NCBI GenBank assembly: GCA_019426215.1
Contig: CM033391.1
Coordinates: forward strand, 22,154,949-22,218,948
Direction: 5' to 3'
Origin: Buddleja alternifolia
Lineage: Eukaryota > Streptophyta > Magnoliopsida > Lamiales > Scrophulariaceae
Length of the DNA: 64,000 nt
The notes beneath the pieces are model-generated. The model ran no database searches. It saw only the letters and a list, made by a program, of their open reading frames with translations, and had not been told where the DNA came from. This document shows positions 11,850 through 23,305 of the stretch, in pieces; the first letter of the stretch is position 1; each line of letters starts with the position of its first letter. The position numbers and the translations under genes were made by a program.

Positions 11850-12240
11850 GGCTGTGTTTGGTTTTGTTTTGGGAGGTTTTTTTGGTGAAAATTTTGGTGA
11901 AAAAGTTTATTGGAAAATGTGTATTTTGATGAAAATGTGTTTGATTTTGTGTTTAATTTTATTTTTAGAAGAGACAAAAGTTATTGTAGCAGTCAAATCA
12001 TGTAAGTTTTTGTCTGAAAAGTTGTGTTTATAATTAGTTAATGATTAAAAAAATATAATATAATATAAATTTTAAATGATTATATGGTAGTTGATGTAAT
12101 TAGTAGGCACCCTAAAGTAGAGACAAATAGGGAGACAATAGTTGACAATTTTTTTGACCAAAAAAATCCTTTTTGGTCAAAAAACACAAAACAAACAAGT
12201 TTTGGCCAAAATTGATTTGAAAATAAAACCAAACACAGCC
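11850..12240. mobile_element. MITE-like element with ~20 bp terminal inverted repeats
   Basis: The left end GGCTGTGTTTGGTTTTGTTT and right end AAATAAAACCAAACACAGCC are inverted repeats. TAT flanks both sides (11847-11849 and 12241-12243). Removing the element restores the order found in other Y LTRs, where CAAAACTAT is followed closely by ATGTCTTTCAAAACTGG (compare 17325-17350). It is 391 bp with no transposase. A 3 bp duplication fits PIF/Harbinger-type MITEs, although their usual target is TAA/TTA, so the superfamily is uncertain. Confidence 0.75.
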
Positions 12241-13248
12241 TATGTCTTTCAAAACTGGAAGGAATTTTAACCACGTCGAATATATCATATACTTTGTCAT
12301 GGTTTCACTATTTCACATAAAAATGAGTTTCATCACTTTCAAAAATTAAAGCATGACCATATTGTTCAATGACATTTTATTGTGGCAATGATGAATTGCA
12401 TAAACCATTGCAAAGTTATAATTGTGAAAAGCTTTCAAGGAAATCATCATGCTATTGAAATTTTCTTTACATATATTCAATTTAATGATTACCGAATTGT
12501 AAGCCTAAAGGCCACTATTGCATCAAATGTGAAATTATGTGATTGCATATTGTATATGGTTGAGTGTCGGGCTCAAGTGTCGGGCGTGGATAGGACTAGG
12601 GTTCGGCTAGACAGGCACGGGCCTGCGGTCTTAAAACGGTTCCGGGTATCCACGGCCAAATCCCAACACCCAAAGACGGAGCTTTCTGAGGGTGAGTGGG
12701 TCGTAGGAATTGAATTGTGGCATTCCCGGGATATGACCAAATGGGCATCGCGACCCTAAGTGGGGAGGCATAAGGTGATGGCTTTTTACCCGAGTGTTCA
12801 GGGGTGACAAGGAAGAAGCAGCGAGACCCAAAGTGCTATGAGCAAAGTCATCGGACGCGATGCTACTGCTAACATGGCCCCCTACTGCTTAAGTGTGCTC
12901 TATTGGTTGTTACTTGTTTGGCTTAATTATTGTCTAAATGCTTTCATACAAACTGATTTTGTTTCTCGTCACTAAATTTTGATTTGTGTCTAAAGTTATT
13001 TTAAACATTCTTCACACGTACACTGGCACTCACTAAGCTTTCACTTACGTACTACATTTCTTCCCTTCCAAATTTAGGGGAATCTGACAATGAGACTAGC
13101 TTGGAGAGCCATTGAGTTAAAATCCAGTCGAATTCAAGTGGCAACTTTTGTAGTATTTTAATGTTTTGTTTATAGCTATGTCATAGTTTGGTTTTGGTAA
13201 GCGACAAATCTAGTTGTGTTAGGGTTAAAGTTTCGGTCCTTAACTACA

Positions 13249-14329
13249 TTGTGAATGATGTTGACTGTTTGGAAACTATCTTTTGGGAAGTTCCTTTATT
13301 GAAGCATACAGCTGAGTTGACTTTCGTGAAGTCGAGATGAGTGCCTTGAATTATATTGGTATTTTAGAGAAAGATGCCTTATTCAAGTGACTAGAAGATA
13401 ATACTATGTGTTAGATGGAAGATAATTCCGATTTTCTAGATTAATAATTAAGGTAGGTTTACAGGAATCGAAATAACTCCGAAGTTTGGAATTGAGTATG
13501 AACTTGGCCTCCTCTCATGAAATCTTGAACTTGCAATTACTCACTTTCATTGAATTCCTTTTTATGCTCTTCTTCCTGAAACATTGCTTAATCTATTGTC
13601 ATCGATGTTCTCTTTGAATCCACATCTTTCAGTTTTTCGTGAGCCTTATATTTTCTCTCCTTGTCTTGAAGCTCATCCAAGTAGTCACTTATTTCTAAAA
13701 TATTAAGGTGATAATAATCTAAACTTCGGGTCCTTATTATATAGCATATAATGTATATTTGTTTCTCTAACATATTATTTCTAATCCTATTCATATATTG
13801 AATCATCTTTTCTTCCAGTCATTCTCAGTTCTTCAAATTCTCTTCACTAAGTGAATCGCTCGCATCTTATAATTATTTGTCTAATCTATTCTATCTATTT
13901 GAGATTGCTTGTAATCACATTTAGCCAACAAATAAATCTTTGAGGACAGTTTACGTTTATCACAGAATCTTTATTTTGAATCAAGGTTTTATTCTACTCC
14001 TTTATCGACTCCTTAAAATTGTCTTTTAATAGCGATTTCCTTGCTCCTCCATCTTTTATTTGACAATTATGTTTGACATCTGTTGATATTCAAATTACTA
14101 ATCCTCTTCTGTGAGATCTTGAATTTGTAGCTATATCGTTTTAAATGTATCCTTCTTGAGTACTCTTTTGCGTGGAATTTGTCTTCATTCAAGGTTGTAA
14201 ATTTGTCATCGTATATTTATACTCTTAGTTTATCTCAAGACTTATATTTTGGCCTCATTACCTTTAAACTTCTCCAAATTGAATCATTTTCCTTCATTCA
14301 GTTTGTGGCCAAGTAATTCGCTTTCTAGG
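13249..14329. other. Unassigned AT-rich stretch inside the Y inverted repeat
   Basis: No recognisable protein, LTR end or tandem array is visible. A minus-strand frame at 13588-13806 is lysine/glutamate-rich (DELQDKERKYKAHEKLKD) but too short and isolated to call. The stretch follows LTR Z and precedes the right arm of the inverted repeat, so it is most likely decayed internal retroelement sequence. Confidence 0.4.
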
Positions 14330-15595
14330 ATCATATGAAGAAGTATGCATCTTCCACTTGAATTGTTTATTTTTACCCTTGTCCGAAGTTTAAACCTTTC
14401 TTGTCCTATAACTCTAGTTGCTTCTTCTATTCCCTTTGGTTGAGATGTCAATCATGTTGTATCTTTCCCTTCCTACATGAACTATTTGACATTGAAACCA
14501 GTTGTAACTACCATTGTGTTACAACATATTTGAACAGCAAATTGATTCGTTCTTAAGATCTTGTGATATCATTGTAATCTATGGTATACGACACATTTGA
14601 TTTTGAAAATTCCCCATTCTATCATTCGAAGGCCTCTACAACATTGAAACTTTAATCTAATATATGTTAATTACTTAATGTCTATGTTGGTAGCACATTC
14701 TTTTATTTACCCAATTAATACCCTTGCCTAATCTTGAATTTTTTTAATAAATTATAGTGGATCTTCCCTTTGAAACCACCACTTCAATTTTGGTTTGTAC
14801 GATCACCTTTATTCTGATGTATTCTCAAGTACTAAGCTACATCGTCAACCTTGTTTGGAAAACCCTGAACGATCGATATATTGGCGGCCATTGGTATGAG
14901 TGAGGAGTCATTTCACTTATGAAACTAGCCAGAGTGACAAATATAACTATGAAAATGTTTATGGATGGAACCGAAGACACAAGAGAATCTAGTAATCAAG
15001 AGAACTTACAACTTCAAGAATGCAGAGGGATATTAACATCTTGGTTTAAAGAGCTCAGTATTTCAAGAGTCTTTAAATGTTCGCCAGGACTTACGCATAG
15101 AGGTGATCCAAGGCGATGCTAACACGATCCAATAATCATCCAAGAACATGAACTCGCTGAGCTATCTAGATAACTATGTACACAACAGAAATAGAGCGAT
15201 CAACGTGAAGGTTGATGATCACGACTTTTGAAGGTTTTATAGAAGAGGAGTCAAGATGATTAAGATAGGAAGACTCAATTGGGTATTCAGGATGCTTTAC
15301 TTTCTGAAGCAGATGATGGAAGTGAAAAACAGGCGTAAACATTGCTGCAGAAATGGTGTTTCTCAAGTTACTTGATTAAGCATCTATCGGCTAGACTCGA
15401 TGTAAGTAATGTATCGACACATGCTTCATCTAGAGGAAGACCCGACATAAAAAGAGGAGTCCCGAATGATCGTAAATCACGACAAGTTAGAAAAGCAACC
15501 TTGGAAACTAATGTATGTATATATGCAAAGACAACATCCTTACCTTTTTTGTCAAGTTAGAATTTGGGGACCAAATTCTTTTAAGGGGGGAAGAG
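14330..15595 (+). pseudogene. Decayed 3' internal region of a plus-strand Y element
   Basis: It matches 9404-10690 in reverse and ends at a polypurine tract (TTTTAAGGGGGGAAGAG, 15579-15595). Near 15490 the peptide RKATLETN aligns by eye with EEATWETE of the better chromodomain at 11095, so this is a ruined integrase/chromodomain tail. Many stops in all frames. No promoter or intact ORF. Confidence 0.55.
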
Positions 15596-18489
15596 TGTGA
15601 TACCCGAGATTTCTTAATACTAAAAATATTCGCATAAGGGCCAAGTTTTATCTCTTGTGTATACTCATAGGGGTTATGACATAAACTAGAATATGCCAAG
15701 GGCTATGAGACCATATAGAAAAATTGCCACCAAGCCCTCATCACACCATATATATGTACACCTATCTATTCATTCATTTGCTCTTTCATTCATTTCAACT
15801 AACTCTTTCTTGTTCCAAACATCACAATTACTCTCCATTTTCACCTCTTTTAAGGTCTCAAATCGTTCAAGAGAACCAACAAGAAGAGAAATCTCAACCA
15901 CAAGAAAATACATATCTTGCAAGGAATTTTCGAAAGAAAATCCTACTCTGGCAGTGTTTGTATCTTCGGTTTTTGAGGAATCAAATGATGTTCATTTTAG
16001 GGGTTCCTTAGTTCAAAATAATCCTAAGAGGACAAGGAACAACTCTATTAATTCCAAATTTTCTAATTAGTTCCTTAAAGTTCCAGAATTAGTCACCAAA
16101 GCACCACCACAGTGTGCAGTTTTCAGTTTCAGAAACATTGCTTCATCTTCTTGTGCCCAGAAATACCACTTTCAATGGTTTGATCATACATGCAAGACTA
16201 TATTTGGAAACCTCTATGAGTGTAGGTATCATTACAGGTAATTTTCTTTGGAAATCGTTATGTAAACATTATAGAATTTGCCTTTAAACCATCACTGCCA
16301 CTAATCTAGATCTCTTTTCAGTTCCAGAATCAGTGTTTTATATTCAATTGCCCTAAAACCCCTTTTTCTTTGCTCGGATTGTACATGCAAAACCACCTTT
16401 AGAATCCTTTTCCAGTGTAGATATGTTATATGGTAAAGTTTTCTGAAAAAGAATTCGAGAATAGTTCAAAAATAGCCACCAAAGAGTCCTTGTCAGTGTG
16501 CTGTTTTGATTTTCAGAAACTGTTTACATTTTCATTTTGCCTGCAACTCCTCTTCCAATGATCCAATCACTCGTCCGATACCACCAACAGAAAGCGTATT
16601 GAGTCTAGATACTTATAATGCTGAGTTTTATTGAAATCCAATTCGTAGACAAGCAAGAAACAACACCTCAAGATAACTACCAGTGTCCTGTTTCGATTTT
16701 TAGAAACAGTCATCCACTTTATTTTGACCAGAAATGGACCGTTCATGTCCGATTGCACATGCAAGGCAACCATTGGAAAGCCTGTGAGTGTAGATAATTA
16801 TAGATATAAGATTGGACAAAATCAATGGTGAAATGGGTCCAGAAATGGGAGTTGGTTATGAGATGGCAAGATGTGCGAGAATTTGGCAGATTTGGGAGGT
16901 CAACTTCAATGGCCCGATTGACCCGTTGATCGATTGGGTTTTTGAATAAAATTTATTTGGTGAGAAAGCTGAGGTCGTTGTGAATGTGTAGTTATAAATT
17001 TTGTGTTGGGTATCACGCTAAATGGAAGAGCAAAAAAAAAAAAACAGTGGAAACAGTAAGGATGTACGAAGGAAGGCGGAAACAAGGTTGAGTTATCTCG
17101 TGTAAATTTCGACCGATCCAAATCAATTTTATGGTGTCTTCGTAGATGAGGTAAGTGTTGGATGATATATCTTTCCTCGACCTTCGATAATTCGATATTA
17201 ACCGTATAGTATTTGGTTACTATCAATTGAGTTGATGTTATGATGCACTTACGAGATAGGTTGAGCATCACTCGAATTCTCGACTTGAGCTTGGTATTCG
17301 ATTGGACGAGGTGAGTTGCCTCGCAAAACTATATTTATATGTCTTTCAAAACTGGAAGGAAGTTTTACTATGTCCTATATATATGTATACGCATTTGTCA
17401 TTGTTTGATCTTTTATCAAATAAAAATGATTTTCAATGCTTTCCAAATAATCTATAAAGAACTTTTTCTAAACCATTGCATTGTACATTTTTCCAAAGTC
17501 AGGAATCGTTTTCAATGCATATTTTGGAGAAAATGATTTCCTAGAAGGTATATCTTCAACACACGTTTTACACTTATTCACTAAAATTGACTGATTATTG
17601 TATCATGAGCCAAAAGACCACTATTGCATCAAATGTGAAATTATGTGATTGCATATTGTATATGGTTAAGTGTCGGGCCCAAGTGTCGGGCGTGGATAGG
17701 GCTAGGGTTCGGCTGAACTGGCACAGGGCCTGCGGTTTTAAAACGGTTCCCGCTATCCACGGCCAAATCCCAACACCTAAAGACGGAATGTTCTGAGGGT
17801 GAATGGGTCGTAGGAATTGAATTGTGGCATTCCCGTGATATGACCAAACGGGCTTCACGAGCCTAAGTGGGGAGGCATAAGGTGATGGCTTTTAAGCCGA
17901 TTGTTCAGGGGTGACAAGGAAGAAGCAGCGGGACCCAAAGTGATATGAGCAAAGTCATCGGAAGCGATGCTACTGCTAACATGGCCCCCTACTGCTTAAA
18001 AATGAAATGTAAAGTTACTGTAACTGCCTATTGATTGAATGCATATACTAAGTGTTTATACTAAAGTTTTGGTGTCACATCACCTATTGGTTAACTGCTA
18101 CCATGAACGCAAATGTCGTTTTAACTATTTCAATGATTTTCTGAAAACTTATGATTTTGGGTCTAAAAACTATTTTAATCACTTTTCACACGAACACTGG
18201 CGCTCACTAAGCCTTTGCTTACGTATTTCACTTTCTTCCTTCCAGTTAGGGGAGAGTTGAGCAATGAGACTGGCTTGGAGGATCATGAGTGTAGATATGG
18301 ACAATCCTAGAGGTGAGTATTGCAGATTGAGCCATGAATAGTAAGTTACATAATATGTTTAGTTGACGTTAGGCCGTGACCCTACTAGATAAATTGTCGA
18401 AGTGTGTCAGATTTTGAATTGGACTACTTAGTTGAAAGGTTCATGCTTTTAGTTTAGGCCCCTTCCAGGGCTAAAATTGGGGCGTGACA
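15596..18489 (+). mobile_element. LTR, family Y copy 3 (complete 3' LTR)
   Basis: It begins TGTGATACCCGAG right after a purine tract and ends GGGGCGTGACA, 2894 bp. TATATATG at 15749 is a candidate TATA box. Four related leader modules follow (about 16120-16835), then a block shared with copies 2 and Z (17590-18000). The base following the LTR end opens directly into a truncated X LTR, so the original flank and any target duplication are lost. Confidence 0.78.
16120..16835 (+). repeat. Four related ~150-190 bp leader modules in LTR Y copy 3
   Basis: Units near 16120, 16310, 16490 and 16690 each contain a TTTCAGAAAC-type start, a T-rich core, ACATGCAA(A/G)(A/G)C and GAGTGTAGAT followed by a T/A-rich GGTAA. 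Divergence between units is high, so the duplications are old and predate the spread of the family, since copy 1 has three of them. Confidence 0.55.
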
Positions 18490-19522
18490 CCCGACGTTTT
18501 CCTTTTCACGTCTATAGTAAATGTCTTGTCTCGAAATGGTATTCGATCTAATCGTTGTAAATTCTCGTGAGTCTTATCATACGAATATCGAGTCATTATC
18601 TTTCCTATCACATTGAGACCATTGTATTCCTTGGTTCTACTCCGTCGGCTAAAGGAGCTAAGTGCTATGCGGGACAAAGTGCCACGCGACAGCGGGGGCC
18701 ACCACTTGAACCCGTAGGAGCCACCACTAGAATCCTATTGTCCGGCTTCCATCCTCGATGTGTCCCTTTCTCGGTCTAAAGCTTTGACTCTTAAAGGTAG
18801 AGTGAAAGGAGCTAAGTGCTATATGGGACAAAGTGCCACGCGATGGCGGGGGCCACCTCTTGAACCCGCAGGAGCCACCGCTAGAATCCCGACATTTGCA
18901 AATCTCAAAAGGTATGAAATGTCCCGCTAGTATGGGACAGTGGGGAGACGGTACACAATCATATGACATGAATCTAAAGTATATGTGTTATTCATTCTGG
19001 TTTTGTGATATGTATCGTGATTGATATTCATCATTCTGATTGTTTGTTTTCTCCAATGATTTACTCGATAAGTGTAATCTCGCTTCTCTTGTAATCTTCG
19101 GCTGCAGATTCCATTTCAATAATAAAGGTAAAGCAACCCGTTAACATACCCCACTGAGTCATTCGGACTCAGCCCTTCTTCTTTCTTCCTTTTCAGATAA
19201 GCTTAGTATGTCGGATACGAAGGGAGAATTGAGGAGTAAAGGAAGCATTGGTTTGTTGCTATTAGAGGGAGTGATGTTTTGGGATGTACGATTGGATATG
19301 TATATGTTTTGGCTTGGAGATCTGTAATTGATTGGGTTATTGTTGAATTGTGTAAGACTGATGAAGAATGCATTGTTGAATTATTTGGAATGTAAATTTT
19401 TAGTTTCAACAGATAAAGATTTCCTAAAGTTCTGACGCTTGGCGCCGGTTCGAGAAGGGACGGTCTACCAGATCGAGCTAGCGTCGCGGTGTGGCGAGCC
19501 ACCCTGGTCGGTGGGCGCTACA
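18490..19522 (+). mobile_element. LTR, family X copy 3 (truncated, 3' part)
   Basis: It ends GGTGGGCGCTACA at 19522 and is followed by AAAAAACCTATTACT, exactly the junction seen (reversed) at 1110-1125. The left side is cut at 18490 by LTR Y copy 3. Two of the ~87 bp modules are present (about 18640-18730 and 18810-18895). By eye it is clearly closer to X copy 1 than to copies 2, 4 or 5, which supports a shared origin with the 1-2246 segment. Confidence 0.75.
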
Positions 19523-19704
19523 AAAAACCTATTACTAAAATTAAAATTGGAACGCCCACACTCTACTAAGATAATCATGTTGGGAGAAAAAAAATTTAAT
19601 CTCCCACTTTAATAAAAACCTATATAGATAAAAACTCTTTTTTTTTTTTCTTAACCACGACTATTTGTCCAAGGTATCCTAGCATAGCTCAGGTATTAAC
19701 CTAA
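19523..19704 (-). other. Leader of element A copy 2
   Basis: This 182 bp stretch lies between the X LTR and the primer-binding site and is the reverse counterpart of 937-1124. It is non-coding, with poly-T/poly-A runs at 19587 and 19638. Confidence 0.7.
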
Positions 19705-19716
19705 GCTCTGGTACCA
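19705..19716 (-). other. Primer-binding site of element A copy 2
   Basis: The minus strand reads TGGTACCAGAGC, one base different from the TGGTATCAGAGC at 925. It lies four bases from the LTR end at 19721 and shows that this A element runs on the minus strand. Confidence 0.83.
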
Positions 19717-19720
19717 CACT

Positions 19721-21797
19721 TGTAACGCCCCCGATGTACGAATTATCCATGACCGCCTATCCGAAGTGCGACGAAAAAAAAAACTATTCTTCTTGAACAA
19801 ACATAAGACTTTCTTTGACAAACCCAAAACTAATTGTAATATAATATCCAAAATATTACAGATTTCATCAAAACGGGAGTCCCAAAATTAGGAGTTACAC
19901 AAAACTATCACGATACTTTCTAGCTACGCATCGTGATTAAAACTTTATTTAAATAACTCGGTCTCCCTTTTCGCACTCGAACTATTATTGCCCTTCTAAA
20001 AACTACCCTCATCCTTCTGATTTGCAGGATTTTCATCTGGAGAAAAAAAACGCTTAAATACATAAGAAAAACTTAGTGAGGTATTCGTGTACGCATAAGA
20101 AATTTTAAAGAATTAAATTTTGCTAAATCCATTTTGATAAAAAAAATTATTATGACGATAACAATTATAAGAAATCAAATTCATGAAAGTGTAGTCTTGA
20201 TCAAACAATCTGAATAATATAATATTATTTTTATGATGATATATTAACAAAATATAAGGAATTAAATTCGTAAGAATTTATTTAGATAATGATGATGCAA
20301 AATGGCAGATGCCGAATTTCAGATGACCACCTTCTTATATCTTCATTATACTACCTTATCCTTCAGTTGCAGGGAGCTACTCCGCAAAATAATAAACTGT
20401 GCCATGCCTATACATGGCGGCACTAGTCACGGGTACAGACAAACTCCAGCCTGCCCGTGAAAGGAAACCAATAATGATCCCAGACGTAGTGGTCTATACT
20501 CGGTAATCCGATATTACCCAGGCGAACTCACGCACCGTCTAGGTCAGGGCCCGAGAAATACTTTAAAAATTCTGAGCCAGTGTCATCGAATGAACCGTGC
20601 AAATGATAAATAATTATTTTCAATATATATACAACTTTCATAAGAATATTTTCTTTCCTAGAAATAAATAATAATAATTTTGATAAAACTATAAGATTTC
20701 ACAAAGAAAATTTTTGAAGTATTGAACTAAAAGTTTTCGTTTGAATTCGTCGAAAGACCATAACAAACTTTAAAACTTTAAAAGAGTTTAGACAAAACGT
20801 TAAGGATTTTACATAACATTTTTCAATATATATATGTCCAGTTTTGAAAATACTAATATAATTTTTAATGACACTCACTGTAAAACTTGATCTAAGCATG
20901 ATTAACTCTCTAAAAGATCACCTGTTAAAAAAAAAAAAAAACATAACCTATTATTTCACCCAATTAATCTAATATAACTTAAGAAATAATAAAATAATGT
21001 ATTCCTAAGAAAAATTAAATTTTCCAATTGCCCTTTCTCCTTCCGCAAATCGCGAGTACATCCGAGCCTTCTAATAATACACGGGTTTAAAGAGGAAAAG
21101 GTGATGACAAGGCTAATTTGGAGTTTTAGGTGGTAGGGTTGGGTTGTCAACTATCAAGCTATAACTTCCAAAATTCCTAACTTCTAACGACCACCCAAAA
21201 TATTCAAAACCTTTACTAAGACATAAGGTAAGGAAAATAATTTAAATTTGTTGCTTTTACCTTCCCAAAAAGATTTTGAAAAAGACAACGCTACAAGGTG
21301 GAATAGTGACGTATATGTGTGTGTATATTTTCCAAGGTGTGCTTTACTTCATCAGCCGAATTACTATTTATAGGGTGAAAGGAATGTTGGGATTTTTATC
21401 CTGAGGCAATACGTGTAAGCTCCTAAGGAAAAGTAATGACCAGCCATTGATATGAAGTGAAGAGTGGAATTAGAAGACTTCTTTGCTGGCCATGTATCAT
21501 AGCTACTTGGATGAGTCAATCTTGTTATTGAGGATAATTCTTGGCATTTTAAAGAAAGTAATAACCATATGAATTATCCTTTTCCCTGCAACTAATTCAC
21601 GAGAGAGAGAGATAGGCCAAGATCACGAGTATTTGTCGGTCAAAATTGTCCTACTTACTCTCCTTTCACTATGATTTTCTAATTTGAACTTGGTCAACCT
21701 ATAGTATTAGCATATATGATTACTCGTAGTAATATAATTATAATTGGTAAGGTACTAAGACTCGTAAAATCTATCAAATCTTTTCTCGGGCGCCACA
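19721..21797 (-). mobile_element. LTR, family A copy 2 (complete 5' LTR)
   Basis: The minus strand starts TGTGGCGCCCGAG at 21797 and ends GGGCGTTACA at 19721, 2077 bp, followed by the PBS. The 21364-21375 stretch gives CCCTATAAATAG on this strand, a good TATA box. The right flank is a chromovirus G integrase frame, so element A was inserted into G copy C. A minus-strand frame (22119 down to 21694) reads from the integrase into this LTR and is an accidental fusion. Confidence 0.82.
21364..21375 (-). promoter_or_regulatory. TATA box of LTR A copy 2
   Basis: CCCTATAAATAG on the minus strand, about 425 bp into the LTR. The same motif in the solo LTR (TTCTATAAATAGG, minus strand, 38236-38250) is conserved, which supports a real promoter element. 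Confidence 0.6.
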
Positions 21798-22350
21798 CAT
21801 TCCCTACTCTTTCTAAGATTTCATAAGGTCTAACGTATCGAGGGCTCAATTTTCCTTTCTTTCCCAAACGTAATACCCCCTTACAAGGAGATAAATTTAG
21901 AAATACTTGATCTCCAACTTGAAATTCTAAAGGTCTTCTCCTTTTGTCCGCATAACTCTTTTGACGACTTGGAGCTGCTCGCAAATGCTGTTTTGCTACT
22001 CGTATCGTTTCCGTAGTGGAGTCTACCAATTCTGGTCCCAACAAACTTCTTTCTCCAACTTCTACCCAAAATATTGAGGTCCGACATCGCTGACCGTATA
22101 AGGCCTCAAATGGTGCCATCCCGATGCTAGCATGCTAAGTATTATTATAAGCAAACTCTAACAATGGAAGATGAGCATCCGAACGACCTGAAAACTCAAG
22201 GCAGAAGGACGCAACATGTCCTCCAAGGTTTGAATTGTCCTCTCTGATTGGCCATCTGTTTGAGGATGAAAATCTGTGATGAGCCTCACCATAAAGCCTA
22301 GAGCTTCTTGAATTCTTGTCTAAAATTTAGAAGTGAACCGTGCATCTCTA
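21798..22350 (-). pseudogene. pol: Chromovirus G copy C: integrase core end and C terminus
   Basis: On the minus strand the frame from 22119 reads MAPFEALYGQRCRT, then SYADKRRRPLEFQVGDQVF and GKLSPRYVRPYEILERVG, the integrase C-terminal region. Upstream (22120-22350) the core remnants match copy A but contain stops. At 21797 the protein is cut by LTR A. The chromodomain is therefore missing from this copy. Confidence 0.82.
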
Positions 22351-22983
22351 TCAGAAATAATTGTCACTGGAATACCATGTAATACAACTATTCGAGACAC
22401 ATATAGTTCTGCTAATTATTTCAGGTGTGTAATTGAGATTTATGGGAAGAAAGTGAGCAGACTTGGTGAGTCGATCCATAATTACCCACATTGTATCATT
22501 ATTGCTACGGGTCTTGGGCAATCTAGACGCAAAGTCCATGGTGATGTGTTCCCATTTCCATTCGGGGATCGGAAGTGGATTCAATAACCCTGCGGCAGAC
22601 CCATGTTCTACCTTTACCTTTTGGCAAACTAAACATCTGGACACAAACTCGGCAACATCTCGTTTCATGCCTGGCCATCTATATGTTTTCTTAAGGTCTC
22701 GATACATCTTTGTACTACTACGGTGCATTACATAAGGAGAATTATGAGCCTCATCCAAAATCTCTTTTTGTAATTCCTTATCAGTCGGTATACATATTTT
22801 ACCATTTCTAATTAGCATCCCATTCTTATTCCTAGAATATTCTGACTGAGTACCTCTCATTAGTCCCTTCTTGATCTTAACCATCTCTTCATCTTTATTT
22901 TGCGCTTCTAGAATTCGATCAATCAACACGGGCCTAACTCGAATTAGCAAGTAATCGCCCATGGTTTTTCTATAGTTCCACAC
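22351..22983 (-). pseudogene. pol: Chromovirus G copy C: integrase zinc-binding domain and start of catalytic core
   Basis: A 210-codon frame. The HHCC zinc-binding domain is visible (AHNSPYVMH ... SRCLVCQKVK), followed by HITMDFASRLP, which holds the first catalytic Asp. The frame is lost after [11 protein letters not shown] by a frameshift. In an intact element this enzyme joins the cDNA into the host genome. It follows RNase H directly, as usual for Ty3/gypsy pol order (PR-RT-RH-INT). Confidence 0.85.
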
Positions 22984-23292
22984 GTAAGGTCCTTAATTCC
23001 AATAGCAGTCCATAATATGAAGCTTTCAAAGATGCCAGTCGAACGACAGATTTTCTACTGAGGGCATCTGCAACATCATTTGGTTTCCCTGGGTGATAAT
23101 GGATTGTACAATCATAGTCATTTATGAGCTCTATCCATCTTCGTTGCCTCAAATTCAATTCATTTTGAGTGTATAGGTATTTTAAACTCTTATGGTCAGT
23201 ATAGATCTCACATTTAGCACCATATAGATAATGTCGCCAAATTTTGAGAGCTAAGACAATGGCTGCCAATTCGAGGTCATGTGTAGGATAGT
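22970..23292 (-). pseudogene. pol: Chromovirus G copy C: RNase H domain, C-terminal part
   Basis: The 99-codon frame includes [20 protein letters not shown] (the last D is a catalytic position), [18 protein letters not shown] and [10 protein letters not shown] (a further catalytic D). This is the typical gypsy RNase H, which removes the RNA strand after reverse transcription. Its upstream half continues beyond the LINE insertion at 25355. Confidence 0.83.
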
Positions 23293-23305
23293 TAAGTTCA
23301 TGTCT
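23293..23305. repeat. Target-site duplication of LINE-a, left copy
   Basis: TAAGTTCATGTCT is repeated at 25342-25354, directly after the poly(A) of the LINE. The unbroken G sequence at 31430-31442 reads TAAGTTCTTGTCT, which confirms the empty site. Confidence 0.9.

Larger units (their letters stand above)
11193..13248 (+). mobile_element. LTR Z (a Y-family 3' LTR), interrupted by a MITE
   Basis: It starts TGTAGCGATCG after a purine tract and ends TTAACTACA, giving TGTAG/CTACA ends, 2056 bp including the 391 bp MITE. Internal blocks match Y LTRs: ATGTCTTTCAAAACTGGAAGG at 12241 and GTGTCGGGCGTGGATAGG at 12580. It is a shortened Y relative, with the multi-module leader missing. The 3' boundary is less certain than the 5' one because the flank at 13249 shows no obvious target duplication. 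Confidence 0.65.

Noticed and set aside
21694..22119. A 141-codon integrase protein with a novel C-terminal tail
   Set aside because: The last 35 or so residues are LTR A read antisense after an insertion at 21797.
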